Assembly (NCBI GenBank): GCA_009840385.1
Contig: VXNX01000013.1
Location: 634,222 to 698,221 of the forward strand
From: Candidatus Dadabacteria bacterium
GTDB taxonomy: Bacteria; Desulfobacterota_D; UBA1144; Nemesobacterales; Nemesobacteraceae
Reading direction: 5' to 3'
DNA: 64,000 nucleotides
Both the position numbers and the translations under genes were made by a program. Positions 18,110 through 26,179 of this stretch are shown piece after piece. The notes under the pieces were generated by a model, which was not told the DNA's origin, ran no database searches, and worked only from the letters and a program-made list of their open reading frames with translations. Positions within the stretch are counted from its first letter, which is position 1. Every line of letters begins with the position of its first letter.

Positions 18110-18137
18110 AGGATAATCTATAAAAGCCCCTTGTCAA
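18110..18137 (-). promoter_or_regulatory. Promoter of the M23-bactofilin operon
   Basis: On the minus strand TTGACA (18132-18137), a 16-base spacer and TATCCT (18110-18115). It abuts the T-run of the preceding terminator. Confidence 0.6.
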
Positions 18138-18173
18138 AAAGCCCCAGGCCGCCGCGGCGCCCTGCCGTGGGGC
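18136..18173 (-). terminator. Terminator of the VKOR gene
   Basis: Read leftward, GCCCC (18173-18169) and GGGGC (18145-18141) close a GC-rich helix with internal CCGCGG pairing, followed by five T residues. It lies 13 bases past the VKOR stop. Confidence 0.65.
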
Positions 18174-18186
18174 CGGAGAGTCCCCG

Positions 18187-19017
18187 CTAGTCCGAGTAGC
18201 CGGAGATGCGCCCCAGCTGCTCAAGCGTCCTCACTCCCTCGTAGAACTCTCCCCCGATTTCCCAGGTGGGATAGCTCTTTATGTTCTTGGCCGCGCAGAG
18301 CGCGGGGTCGGGGTCGGGACCTCTTCGACTGCACTCAACGTAGGTTATGTAGCCGAACGCCCCTCCGAAAAGCTGCTTCTGCCTCTCGCAGTGAGAGCAT
18401 TTGTAGGAGCCGTACATGGTGGCTCCCCGCTCGGAGAGGTATTTCGCGAGGCTCGCCTGGTAAAAGGTGGCGCTTGAGGGCGATGAGGCCTCTTCTGGCG
18501 CCGGAGAGTGAACGGAGTAGGAAATGGCGAACACAAGGACGATCACCGCCCCCGCCCCGCCAAGCGACACGAGAGCACGCCCGGTCGTCCCCTCCCTCCG
18601 GGATGCCGCGAGCAAAAACACCGCCGCCGCCACTGCTGCAGACACAACGCACCAGGAGCAGATCGCGTCTATTATAAAAAGCTCGAGGTAGGTTAGGTAG
18701 GCGGAAAAACCGACCGCCGCGGCCGAGAGCCAGAAAACAAGGCTCCACTTGGTCCTCCGCCCGAGCGGCAGGAGCACGGCGCCGGCCATGGTGGCGTATC
18801 CCAGCACTCCCAGAAGCGAAACCGGGATGCCGCCGATGCTCGAGTAGCGGCTCTCCCTCACCACGTCACAGCCATGCCCCGTGAGGCAGAGCTCGGCTCC
18901 CCCGAGCACAAAGTCCGCCACGAGCAGATACACGGAGACCGCCGTTCCCAGCACGCAGAGGGCAAACGCCGCAAGCCCCGTCCCCTCGCCCAGAAAGCTG
19001 TTTTTCCATTTGGCCAT
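18187..19017 (-). CDS. VKOR-thioredoxin fusion (disulfide-bond generation)
   Basis: A 276-residue membrane enzyme. Residues 1-145 form the VKOR four-helix core, with loop cysteines in CLTGHGCDVV and the active CxxC (CSWC, about residue 120). After a linker helix, the C-terminal thioredoxin-like domain has CSHC (about residue 210) and the cis-Pro segment SYPTWEIGGEFYEG. Bacterial VKOR reoxidises DsbA-like partners with quinone, and the fused domain is the partner. ATG 19017 is used; a GTG at 19029 lies 10 bases after a TATAAT box and could be the start instead. CCGCGG inverted repeats at 19054-19075 overlap the -35 area. Own terminator downstream. Confidence 0.93.
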   Translation of the reverse strand: MAKWKNSFLGEGTGLAAFALCVLGTAVSVYLLVADFVLGGAELCLTGHGCDVVRESRYSSIGGIPVSLLGVLGYATMAGAVLLPLGRRTKWSLVFWLSAAAVGFSAYLTYLELFIIDAICSWCVVSAAVAAAVFLLAASRREGTTGRALVSLGGAGAVIVLVFAISYSVHSPAPEEASSPSSATFYQASLAKYLSERGATMYGSYKCSHCERQKQLFGGAFGYITYVECSRRGPDPDPALCAAKNIKSYPTWEIGGEFYEGVRTLEQLGRISGYSD

Positions 19018-19192
19018 GGCTGAAACCACCCGTGGGGATATTATACAGCCTATCCGCGGGGTTTAGAAACCGCGGCGGCACAGAAGTTTAAGGACGCGTT
19101 AACGGTTTTTTAAGAGGTGATTAAAAAACGCAAAACCTTCGATTTTCCCCTTGTTTTTTCCGCTCCCTGCGGTTTAATAGGTCTTAGGGAAG

Positions 19193-19819
19193 ATGATTAA
19201 CAACGACAACGTAGCTCACAAGGTCACATTTCCCCGTCCGGCGGAAGGCGGCAGGGCGGCGGCGACGGCGAACCTCGTCTCGACGGTGTTCTCTCCCGCG
19301 CTCGTGGTCTTCTACGCCGTCCTTCTCTGCTCCTACTCGATCGAGCACTCCTCGAAGTTTCTCTGGGCCTCCTTTTTCGTGCTGCTTTTCGTGCTCGCCC
19401 CCACGGCCTACATTTTCTATCTCATGGGCCAGGGCAAGGTGACGGATTTTCACATAAGCGTCAGGGAGGAGCGGATAAGGCCGCTGAGCGTCATCTTCAT
19501 CTACTCGGTCTTTCTGCTTATGTTTTACAGTTTCGTCGGCGGACCCGCCGCGCTCGTGACGCTCGGCTATTCGTGCCTGGCGCTGACGGGCCTCTGGATA
19601 CTGGTATCGTTTTACTGGAAGATAAGCGGCCACTGCGCCGCCATGGGCGCTTTGGGGGCTATGGTGTTCGCCCACCCGCACGAGAGCCTGATTTTCGTTC
19701 TTCCGCCCCTGGCCCTGCTGGTTATGTGGTCGAGAGTGAGGCTCGGGTGCCACAGCCTAGCCCAGACTGTCGCGGGACTGGCCATGGGCACAGCGGTTTT
19801 CTGGTTTTTCCTTTCCTGA
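19193..19819 (+). CDS. PAP2-like membrane protein, catalytic motif degenerate
   Basis: A 208-residue integral membrane protein with about six helices. It keeps remnants of the type-2 phosphatidic acid phosphatase signature: REERIRP (motif 1, KxxxxxxRP-like, with V/T changes), SGHCAAMGALG (motif 2, intact SGH), and SRVRLGCHSLAQ (motif 3, SRxxxxxHxxxQ, with Gln in place of the catalytic Asp). Normal enzymes dephosphorylate lipid phosphates such as undecaprenyl diphosphate at the periplasmic face. The altered third motif makes activity uncertain. An AGGGAAG site precedes the ATG. It is convergent with the glycosyltransferase gene downstream. Confidence 0.75.
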   Translation: MINNDNVAHKVTFPRPAEGGRAAATANLVSTVFSPALVVFYAVLLCSYSIEHSSKFLWASFFVLLFVLAPTAYIFYLMGQGKVTDFHISVREERIRPLSVIFIYSVFLLMFYSFVGGPAALVTLGYSCLALTGLWILVSFYWKISGHCAAMGALGAMVFAHPHESLIFVLPPLALLVMWSRVRLGCHSLAQTVAGLAMGTAVFWFFLS

Positions 19820-19843
19820 TTCCCGGGGTCGGGCGGTCCTTGT

Positions 19844-20917
19844 TCAGATAAAAAGGTCCATGAGCCCCTTTTTCTCCGCGTCCTCTATGGGGGAACCGCT
19901 TGGGTGGCGGAACTCCTCCTCGCCTCCGTAACGCTCGGCCAGGGCCAGTATGGTTTCGGATATGTCGGGAACGACGTCCCGGTAGGGCTCGGACTTTGCC
20001 CGGGGAAGCCTGACCCACTTCTCGAGGGTCCCGTCGAATTCTTCGTCCACCCTGTGGAGCACCTCGAATCCCATCTGATCAAGCGCCACGGCGTTGCATT
20101 CCTGCTCGTACTGCCCCTTCATCGGCACCGCCAGCAGCTTCTTCCCGAGGAAAAGGGCCTCAGACGGCGTCTCGAACCCCGCGTTTGTGAGTATGCCCTC
20201 GCAGCCGGTGAAACTCTCTATGAACCTCTCGTAGCTCACCGGGTACACGGCGACGTTGCCCTCCGTGTAGGGCTCTCCCTTGTAGTGCTTCGAGAAAAGC
20301 TCCCAGGGCACGTCGATTTTGCTCAGGTGCCTGATCAGGGTGCGCTCGTCAAAACTCGGGAGGTAAACCGTGTAGTGGCCGTTTTGGCGGACGTCGAAGC
20401 GGCGGAGCTCCCCTCTTATTATGGGAGTCTTTATGAAATTGTCGTATTCGCGGAAGTGGAGCCCCAGCGGTATGCACACCGGGGCGTACCACTTTATTAT
20501 GAACTCCATCACCTTGTTCGGCTTCTCGGGCCTCGGGGTCTTAGGGGAGACGAACGAGGTCTGGTGGGAGAGCGAAACGCAGGGGCGTTTCTTAAGGCGG
20601 CACGCCCACGAGGATATGGGCTCGAAGTCGCTTACCACCATGTCGTAATCCGCGACGGGGAGGTCGTTGACGTCCCCTAGCAGCTTGTCGAAGCGGGCCT
20701 TCTTTATCGAGGCGTAGTAGTCGATCCCGCCGTTTTTCCCGAAAACGAACCCGAGCCCCCGCAGGTTGTACTTGACCTCGAAGCCGAGATCTATCTCGTG
20801 CTGGCGCTCGCTTACCATTATGTCGACCTCGACCGACTTTCTGAGCTCGGCTATCACGTCTCTTGAGCGGCTTATGTGACCGTTTCCGGTTCCCTGTATG
20901 GCGTAGAGTATCTTCAT
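19844..20917 (-). CDS. UDP-GlcNAc:undecaprenyl-type (MJ1255-like) glycosyltransferase family protein
   Basis: A 357-residue GT-B fold protein. It starts MKILYAIQGTGNGHISRSRDVIAEL, with the N-terminal glycine-rich loop of MurG-like and MJ1255-like enzymes. The C-terminal nucleotide-sugar segment is CEGILTNAGFETPSEALFLGKKLLAVP (about residues 250-276). The family transfers a sugar from a nucleotide donor, but acceptor and product are not determined from sequence. ATG 20917 was chosen since the longer frame to 21070 has no family similarity. AAAAGAGC precedes the start. No partner genes for a known polysaccharide are adjacent. Confidence 0.82.
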   Translation of the reverse strand: MKILYAIQGTGNGHISRSRDVIAELRKSVEVDIMVSERQHEIDLGFEVKYNLRGLGFVFGKNGGIDYYASIKKARFDKLLGDVNDLPVADYDMVVSDFEPISSWACRLKKRPCVSLSHQTSFVSPKTPRPEKPNKVMEFIIKWYAPVCIPLGLHFREYDNFIKTPIIRGELRRFDVRQNGHYTVYLPSFDERTLIRHLSKIDVPWELFSKHYKGEPYTEGNVAVYPVSYERFIESFTGCEGILTNAGFETPSEALFLGKKLLAVPMKGQYEQECNAVALDQMGFEVLHRVDEEFDGTLEKWVRLPRAKSEPYRDVVPDISETILALAERYGGEEEFRHPSGSPIEDAEKKGLMDLFI

Positions 20918-20978
20918 CTGCTCTTTTCCCGCGCGAAAATATATTGTAATCCCTTTTGCGCGCGTTGTTAAACGGAAC

Positions 20979-21000
20979 CCGCGGATACAGTTATCCGCGG
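20979..21000. repeat. Perfect 9-bp inverted repeat upstream of the glycosyltransferase
   Basis: CCGCGGATA and TATCCGCGG around a CAGT loop, 62 bases upstream of the leftward ATG. No T-run follows on either strand. It may be an operator or an mRNA 5' hairpin. Confidence 0.45.
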
Positions 21001-21141
21001 CATTGTCAAAGCGGGGTAAACGTCCCGTTAAGGGGTGGTTAAAGGCTCGTTCCGGGCGCTTTGGGGCCACTTGCCCATTCGCCGGGGTTTGGTTAACCTA
21101 AATGCTCCGTCAAGGCGCATCCGTCATCGGGAGGACTTCAT

Positions 21142-22308
21142 ATGGAAATCAAATGGGCGAAGAGAATCGAGGAGCTTCCTCCGTACCTTTTCGCGGAGAT
21201 CGACAGGAAAAAGGACGAGCTCGTCCAGAAGGGGGTCGACGTGATCGACCTGGGGGTGGGCGATCCGGACATACCGACGCCCGATCACATAATCGAGTCG
21301 CTTCGCGAGGCCGCGGGGAATCCCGAGCACCACCGTTACCCCTCCTACGTGGGGATGCTGTCTTTTCGGGAGGCGGCGGCCGACTGGTATGCGGAGCGCT
21401 TCGGGGTGACCCTCGATCCCGCAAAAGAAGTAGTGACGCTGATAGGCTCGAAGGAAGGGATAGCCCATGCGCCCCTCGCGTTCGTTGACCCGGGGGACGT
21501 GGCGCTCGTGCCGGACCCGGGATACCCGGTGTACCCGGTTTCGACCACGTTTGCGGGAGGAGTTCCCTATCCCATGCCGCTTCTCAAGGAAAACGGCTTT
21601 TTCCCTGACCTCGACGCCATTCCCTCCGCGGTGGCGGAGAAAGCGGTCATGATGTTTCTTAACTATCCCAACAACCCGACCACGGTTCTCGCAAACGAGG
21701 GATTTTTCAAAGAGGTGGTCGATTTCGCGCGGGAAAACAGCATACTGGTGTGTCACGACGCGGCCTACACCGAGATAGCGTTTTACGGCCAGAATCCCAT
21801 CAGCTTCCTTGAGATACCGGGGGCGATGGATGTCGGAATCGAGTTCCACTCGCTGTCGAAGACCTTCAGCATGACCGGGTGGCGCCTAGCGTTCGCCGCG
21901 GGCAACGAGAAGGCCATAGCGGGCCTGGGGAAGATAAAGACGAACATAGACTCGGGGGCTTTCCAGGCGGTCCAGGAGGCGGGCATAACGGCTCTTCAGA
22001 ACAGCTCCTTGGGGCTTGAGGAAAGAAAGGAGGTCTACAGGGAGCGCCTTGAGATATTCTGCCGGGGGCTTGAGGAGGCGGGCATAGAGTACACCCGGCC
22101 CGAGGCCACCTTCTACGTGTGGTTCGAGGTTCCCGAGGGGATAAGCTCTTCGGAGTTCTGCGCGAGGATGCTTTCTGAGGCGGGAGTGGTGGTCACTCCC
22201 GGAAACGGGTTCGGGGACTGCGGGGAGGGCTACGCCAGGGTTTCCGTCACGTTCGATACCGAGAGGATAAGGCAGGCGGCCGAGAGGATAGCCAGTTTCA
22301 GGCCGTAG
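21142..22308 (+). CDS. dapL: LL-diaminopimelate aminotransferase-like class I/II aminotransferase
   Basis: A 388-residue PLP enzyme. DLGVGDPDIPTPDHI near residue 36, IGSKEGIAH, NYPNNPT, and the PLP lysine Lys240 in SLSKTFSMTGWR are all present. The sequence agrees with the DapL2 type that makes LL-diaminopimelate directly from tetrahydrodipicolinate in lysine and peptidoglycan synthesis. Related aminotransferases (alanine or aspartate type) are the alternative, since specificity cannot be read with certainty. GGGAGGA precedes the start. A glycosyltransferase gene follows after 42 bases. Confidence 0.85.
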   Translation: MEIKWAKRIEELPPYLFAEIDRKKDELVQKGVDVIDLGVGDPDIPTPDHIIESLREAAGNPEHHRYPSYVGMLSFREAAADWYAERFGVTLDPAKEVVTLIGSKEGIAHAPLAFVDPGDVALVPDPGYPVYPVSTTFAGGVPYPMPLLKENGFFPDLDAIPSAVAEKAVMMFLNYPNNPTTVLANEGFFKEVVDFARENSILVCHDAAYTEIAFYGQNPISFLEIPGAMDVGIEFHSLSKTFSMTGWRLAFAAGNEKAIAGLGKIKTNIDSGAFQAVQEAGITALQNSSLGLEERKEVYRERLEIFCRGLEEAGIEYTRPEATFYVWFEVPEGISSSEFCARMLSEAGVVVTPGNGFGDCGEGYARVSVTFDTERIRQAAERIASFRP

Positions 22309-22350
22309 GCGCTCGGGGCCCTAGCCACAGCGAAAAAGAGGTTTACCATA

Positions 22351-23811
22351 GTGTTTGATTTTCTTAAGTACTTTTGCACCCTGCTTTACATTATTTCTTC
22401 CGTTTTTCTCTGCGTATTCGGTCTTCACCGCTACTACCTGGTGCATCTTTACTCGAGGGCCAAGGCGCGCCGGGGAGAAGCCCCGGGGGGCGGGGGTCCG
22501 CTTCCGCGCGTCACGGTGCAGCTGCCCGTCTATAACGAGATGTACGTAACCGAGAGGCTTATGCGGGCGGTCTGCGGCATCGACTACCCGAGAGAGCTTC
22601 TCGAAGTGCAGGTCCTTGACGACTCAACCGACGACACAAGCCGCATAGCCGCGGGCTGCGCGGAGGAGCTTCGGGCCGCGGGGTTTGACATAAAGCATAT
22701 CCGAAGGGGATCCCGGGAAGGGTACAAGGCCGGGGCGCTTGCAGCGGGCTGCGCCGAGGCAAGCGGGGAGCTTTTGGCGGTTTTCGACGCGGATTTCGTT
22801 CCCCCGAGGGATTTTCTCAGAAAAACCGTGCCATGCTTTGAGGATCCGGAGGTCGGGATAGTGCAGACGAGATGGGGGCATCTGAACCGCGACTACTCCC
22901 TTCTCACAAAGGCCCAGTCCGTGCTTCTTGACGGCCATTTCGTAATCGAGCAGGCGGCGCGCCACGGAAACGGCCTTTTTCTTAACTTTAACGGCACTGC
23001 CGGCGTGATCCGCAAGAAATGCATAGAGCTCTCCGGCGGGTGGCAGCACGACACCCTCACCGAGGATCTTGACCTGAGCTACAGGGCGCAAATAAATGGG
23101 TGGCGTGCGGTCTACCTGCCCGACGTGGTGTCTGACGCCGAACTTCCCGTTGACATGAACGCCTTTAAAATACAGCAGCACAGGTGGGTTAAGGGAGGAA
23201 TCCAGACTGCCCTCAAGCTTCTGCCCACGGTACTCGGCGCCCCCGGGATTCCGTTTAAGGTAAAGGCCGAGAGCGTATTCCATCTTCTCGGCAACTTCAG
23301 CTACCTTTTCCTGCTCGCCACGATAATCCTCATAATACCCATGAACTTCCTCTGGGAGCGCATCTGGCTTAACGACCTTTTCATCGCGAGCGTCACAGGG
23401 GTGGCGGTCGGCACTTTCGCCATAATAAGGTTCTACATACTTGCCGTGGGGGAGGCCCACGGTTCCCGGGCTCGGGGATTTTACAAGTACATACCCGTTG
23501 CGCTAAGCGTTGGGGCGGGCATCGCCGTTAACAACGCCAAGGCCGTTTTGGAAGCGGTTGCGGGCAGGACGTCGGGCTTTGCGAGGACGCCCAAGTACGC
23601 CGTCGTCAGCAGGAAGGACGGGTGGAGAACCTCGGCGTATGTTTCCTCAAAAGGGGTTACGACTTTTTTCGAGGTCGTTCTCTCGCTTTTCTTCACGGTT
23701 CAGGTGGCCTACGTCCTGTACATGGGATTTTTCATCTGGATTCCCTTTTTACTGCTCATGCAGTTCGGTTTCACCTATACAGCTTTTCTCTCCATATATC
23801 ACAGTTCGTGA
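22351..23811 (+). CDS. Membrane glycosyltransferase family 2 (cellulose synthase/ceramide glucosyltransferase-like)
   Basis: A 486-residue processive-type glycosyltransferase. An N-terminal helix (about 5-25) is followed by the GT-A domain: nucleotide-binding VTVQLPVYNE, DDSTDDT, and the DAD motif in VFDADFVPP. TEDLDLSYR carries the catalytic Asp and QQHRWVKG is the QxxRW motif. Four or so C-terminal transmembrane helices follow. Such proteins make beta-linked glycans or glycolipids at the membrane. GTG 22351 is the only plausible start. It follows dapL and probably shares its transcript. No accessory subunits such as BcsB are near. Confidence 0.92.
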   Translation: MFDFLKYFCTLLYIISSVFLCVFGLHRYYLVHLYSRAKARRGEAPGGGGPLPRVTVQLPVYNEMYVTERLMRAVCGIDYPRELLEVQVLDDSTDDTSRIAAGCAEELRAAGFDIKHIRRGSREGYKAGALAAGCAEASGELLAVFDADFVPPRDFLRKTVPCFEDPEVGIVQTRWGHLNRDYSLLTKAQSVLLDGHFVIEQAARHGNGLFLNFNGTAGVIRKKCIELSGGWQHDTLTEDLDLSYRAQINGWRAVYLPDVVSDAELPVDMNAFKIQQHRWVKGGIQTALKLLPTVLGAPGIPFKVKAESVFHLLGNFSYLFLLATIILIIPMNFLWERIWLNDLFIASVTGVAVGTFAIIRFYILAVGEAHGSRARGFYKYIPVALSVGAGIAVNNAKAVLEAVAGRTSGFARTPKYAVVSRKDGWRTSAYVSSKGVTTFFEVVLSLFFTVQVAYVLYMGFFIWIPFLLLMQFGFTYTAFLSIYHSS

Positions 23812-24159
23812 ATCAGGCACTCACCCGGATTGTTCGGATCCTCCTGGCTCGAAAAAATCACGAGTTTCGCGCCTATTCTGATCGAACTCAAGTTAGCCAA
23901 CGTGCTCTCGAGGAGAAGTAGCGTATTCGAAAGCTTTTGTTCTTACTTCCTCGAGAATTTCTGCGTCGTTCCCACTCGGAGAGATCAGATCTTTTTCGGC
24001 CTGGGTAAGATCGGTTCCGTCCTTGAATCCCTCTCCCGTGTCGTCATCGTATATTTCTTCGACCGTGACCGCGATGCAAGGGGGGAGCGGGGCCATGACG
24101 ACTAGCAGAAGAAAAAGTGCCCCGGGGAGAAGCTTTTTCACCACACTTAGTGATTGCAT
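23799..24159 (-). pseudogene. Frameshifted and truncated secreted protein (PA-domain family remnant)
   Basis: From ATG 24159 the frame gives a signal peptide and then VEEIYDDDTGEGFKDGTDLT...VRTKAFEYAT, stopping at 23893 (88 residues). A one-base frame change near 23935 restores a coherent continuation (LLLESTLANLSSIRIGAKLVIF) that ends at 23799. The opening resembles the N-terminus of secreted proteobacterial proteins reading 'DDGTGEGFNDPT...LGEQRLNAF' that later carry a protease-associated domain. Only the first 120 or so residues remain, running into the 3' end of the convergent glycosyltransferase. The start overlaps the upstream gene by 13 bases. The family assignment is from memory of the pattern. 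Confidence 0.6.
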
Positions 24160-24566
24160 CTGATATGGGCCTTCCCCTTCTCGTCGAACCATGCCTTGGT
24201 TTCAACCATCTCGGATTCGGGAACATCGACCACTATGACGTAGTCTCCGTTTCCAAGATCGATCTGCCTGCCTTGGAATACCGTCTGGGTATTCTCAGGT
24301 TCGGGGGTGTTGGAGGAGGAGCGCGGAATCGCCTCGGCTTCGTCGTTTTCGAGGCCGAGAGCATGCCATCTCTCATGGGTCAGGATTTCTCCCGTGTCCG
24401 GGTGTATGAAGGCTTTTGATTTGGCGCTGGGTGCGTCGGCAGGTCGCGAAACCGCCGCTTTTTGCCTTGAACGCTCTCCAAGAACTTCAGAAGTCTGGCT
24501 GTCGGCAAAAGACCCTGTCGGCCAAACGCAGATCAAAAGCGCGGTGATGAGCAGAAGTGCTTTCAT
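24147..24566 (-). CDS. Small exported protein of unknown function (KAF-DP-TGE motif)
   Basis: A 139-residue protein with a clear signal peptide (MKALLLITALLICVW, cleavage near SFA|DS). A variable Ser/Ala/Pro segment precedes the motif KAFIHPDTGEIL (about residues 51-62). The C-terminal half, IDLGNGDYVIVVDVPESE, ends with a Cys near the end. Similar short secreted proteins with a 'AFIDPxTGEL' motif occur in many proteobacteria, often just before the kind of exported protein whose remnant follows here. TATAAT at 24577-24582 lies 10 bases before the ATG. No enzymatic function is recognisable. Confidence 0.6.
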   Translation of the reverse strand: MKALLLITALLICVWPTGSFADSQTSEVLGERSRQKAAVSRPADAPSAKSKAFIHPDTGEILTHERWHALGLENDEAEAIPRSSSNTPEPENTQTVFQGRQIDLGNGDYVIVVDVPESEMVETKAWFDEKGKAHIRCNH

Positions 24567-24677
24567 ATCAATGACAATTATAAGCGGATTTCGCTTCGAA
24601 GCGCAACCGGATTGAGTGCTAGGGGACCGTTGCAAGCCGGATTCGGTACGCTCCGCTCGCCTTGTTAAAAAGGTCAT

Positions 24678-25319
24678 CTATTCCGAAGTAAAGGACGTTT
24701 GACGCCTCGTCCTGTTTTCCTTTATCCTCCTGAACGTGAACACGGGCCGCTCGCCTATGGACCTCGATATGAGCATTAGGCTCTGCACCACGACAAGCGT
24801 TACCTCGTAGGCTATGTTGAAGTAGGACTCTTCCCGCACCCGCACTCCGGAGACGACGTGGTTAACTATCTCCTCCGGCATGAAGTAGTGAGATAATGGG
24901 TCTATTTTCACTGAGTAGCGGGGAAAAACGGGAGAGAAGAAAAGAAGGTCATCCTCTCTTCCCGTTTCCCTGGCCACAGTCACTATGTTTGAGAAAATGG
25001 CGTTATCCCCCTTGGGATCTATCCAGAGGATGCTACGCCCGGCTCTTATGTCGTGCTCTATCATGGTTTCTGCGAGGCGGGTCTTTCCGCTTCGCGTGGC
25101 GCCCATGGTGAATATGTGCCCCTCCCTGTCCGCATCGGGAACTGTTATGGGAGCAGATCTTGCCTCGGGATCGCGGTCAAGTGCTGCGCCTTCGCCTATA
25201 GCGGTTCCCGCAGGCGGGGCCGGTTCCCTAAGTTTCTTTGTGCCGAGAGAGATCAAGAGATTTTTCTCCTGGGTTTTTTCTTGATTTTCTTCATCGCTGC
25301 CCTTTTGTTTTTTGTCCAT
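24678..25319 (-). CDS. Truncated conjugative coupling protein (TraD/TraG-type ATPase), probable pseudogene
   Basis: Only the N-terminal 213 residues of a type IV coupling ATPase remain. Walker A GATRSGKT is at 73-80, followed by ILWIDPKGD at 97-105 and the coupling-protein pattern KIDPLSHYFMPEEI. Family members are usually 500-700 residues; here the frame ends at 24678 with a run of basic residues. In another frame (to a stop at 24619) the segment SNVLYFGIDDLFNKASG resembles a later part of such proteins, suggesting frameshift and truncation. No relaxase, integrase or mating-pair genes are nearby. Likely the relic of an integrated conjugative element. Confidence 0.65.
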   Translation of the reverse strand: MDKKQKGSDEENQEKTQEKNLLISLGTKKLREPAPPAGTAIGEGAALDRDPEARSAPITVPDADREGHIFTMGATRSGKTRLAETMIEHDIRAGRSILWIDPKGDNAIFSNIVTVARETGREDDLLFFSPVFPRYSVKIDPLSHYFMPEEIVNHVVSGVRVREESYFNIAYEVTLVVVQSLMLISRSIGERPVFTFRRIKENRTRRQTSFTSE

Positions 25320-25360
25320 TTTTCGACATTTGAAATACAATGTATTACAATTAGGAGCAA

Positions 25361-25813
25361 ATGTCCATATCTTTTTTTGAAAACTTTTCCGGGACGGCGG
25401 ATCCGCGGGAGCCTAGGGACGGAAAAACCGTCGGTTTTCCTCGCTTTACATATATGAGGAACAAAACTGTGAGCGGTGGACGCGGAGGATTCGTTCCCAT
25501 ATCGTCCTCTCCGCATGCGTCTCCCAGAAACATGATAGACGCGATATCGGAGATACAGCAGTACCATATATATAGAGCGCACGGGATTCTTGTATTTTTT
25601 GTGTTTAACCTGCTCGTGTTTCTGTTGAGTCCGAAAAACGTTTTTTATCTCACAGAAGCAGTCGGGAGTTTTATCGGGGACTCGGCTTCGCTTTATTGGG
25701 GAATAATGGAGATGAAGGAGCCTTTGCGCAAAAGCGCCGCTACGCAGCTTGTCCTCTCGCCCGCGCTCAGCCTGATTCCGTTTGTCACGCTTCGGCTTTT
25801 CGGGCGGGGGTGA
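25361..25813 (+). CDS. Hypothetical small membrane protein
   Basis: A 150-residue protein I do not recognise. The first 70 residues are polar, with basic and Pro/Gly-rich stretches. Two hydrophobic segments follow (about 74-90, GILVFFVFNLLVFLLS, and 126-145), compatible with a two-helix inner-membrane protein. The start has a well-placed AGGAG five bases before the ATG, and a TACAAT hexamer ends 9 bases before it. It is divergent from the truncated coupling gene by 41 bases and may belong to the same decayed island. It could be a chance frame. Confidence 0.4.
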   Translation: MSISFFENFSGTADPREPRDGKTVGFPRFTYMRNKTVSGGRGGFVPISSSPHASPRNMIDAISEIQQYHIYRAHGILVFFVFNLLVFLLSPKNVFYLTEAVGSFIGDSASLYWGIMEMKEPLRKSAATQLVLSPALSLIPFVTLRLFGRG

Positions 25814-26175
25814 TGCTCAGATTGGTTTCTGGCGGGGATTCGCACGGATTGCATACCAGATAGTCCAATACGGGTGTTTTCGCCCCGGTTTCTGTCCTTG
25901 CCAAAGACAGCCCTATGATGCTTCAAAAGCTCCCTGTGGTTGTTGATTCTTGGTTTTCCCAGTCAAAAAACTCCTTGACATAATTGCCATTGTGCTTTAT
26001 TGTTAAGGACGTATTAAGGAAGTGGAAGGTTTTCCGTTAAGGAAAAAAACGCTTGAATTAGGCTTGCTTTTATAGTAAGCTTGTAAAGAAATTGGTCATG
26101 TTCTGTGTCCATTTTAGGGGGATCAGTAATGATCGTTTACTTTGGAAATATAAATTTTACAGGAGGTAAGGAGAG
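25814..26175. other. Intergenic region with porin promoter and leader
   Basis: Apart from regulatory signals I see no gene in the left 160 bases. A TTGACA at 25975-25980 with TATTGT at 25998-26003 (17-base spacer) is the likely porin promoter. It gives a leader of about 165 bases that contains a short ORF (26129-26179) and a strong AGGAGGTAAGGAG ribosome site. Confidence 0.5.
25975..26003 (+). promoter_or_regulatory. Probable porin promoter
   Basis: A perfect TTGACA (25975-25980), a 17-base spacer and TATTGT (25998-26003). A second TATAGT at about 26071 could give a shorter transcript. Confidence 0.45.
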
Positions 26176-26179
26176 ATGA
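26129..26179 (+). CDS. Candidate 16-codon leader peptide coupled to the porin gene
   Basis: ATG at 26129 opens a 16-residue frame (MIVYFGNINFTGGKER) with a TAGGGGG ribosome-binding site 8 bases upstream. Its TGA overlaps the porin ATG as ATGA (26176-26179), and its last codons contain the porin ribosome site. The layout allows translational coupling or regulation by a leader peptide. It could still be chance, because such short frames are frequent. Confidence 0.3.
   Translation: MIVYFGNINFTGGKER

Noticed and set aside
25693-25926. Leftward 77-codon frame before the porin promoter
   Set aside because: No ribosome site or recognisable motif; overlaps the hypothetical membrane-protein gene.
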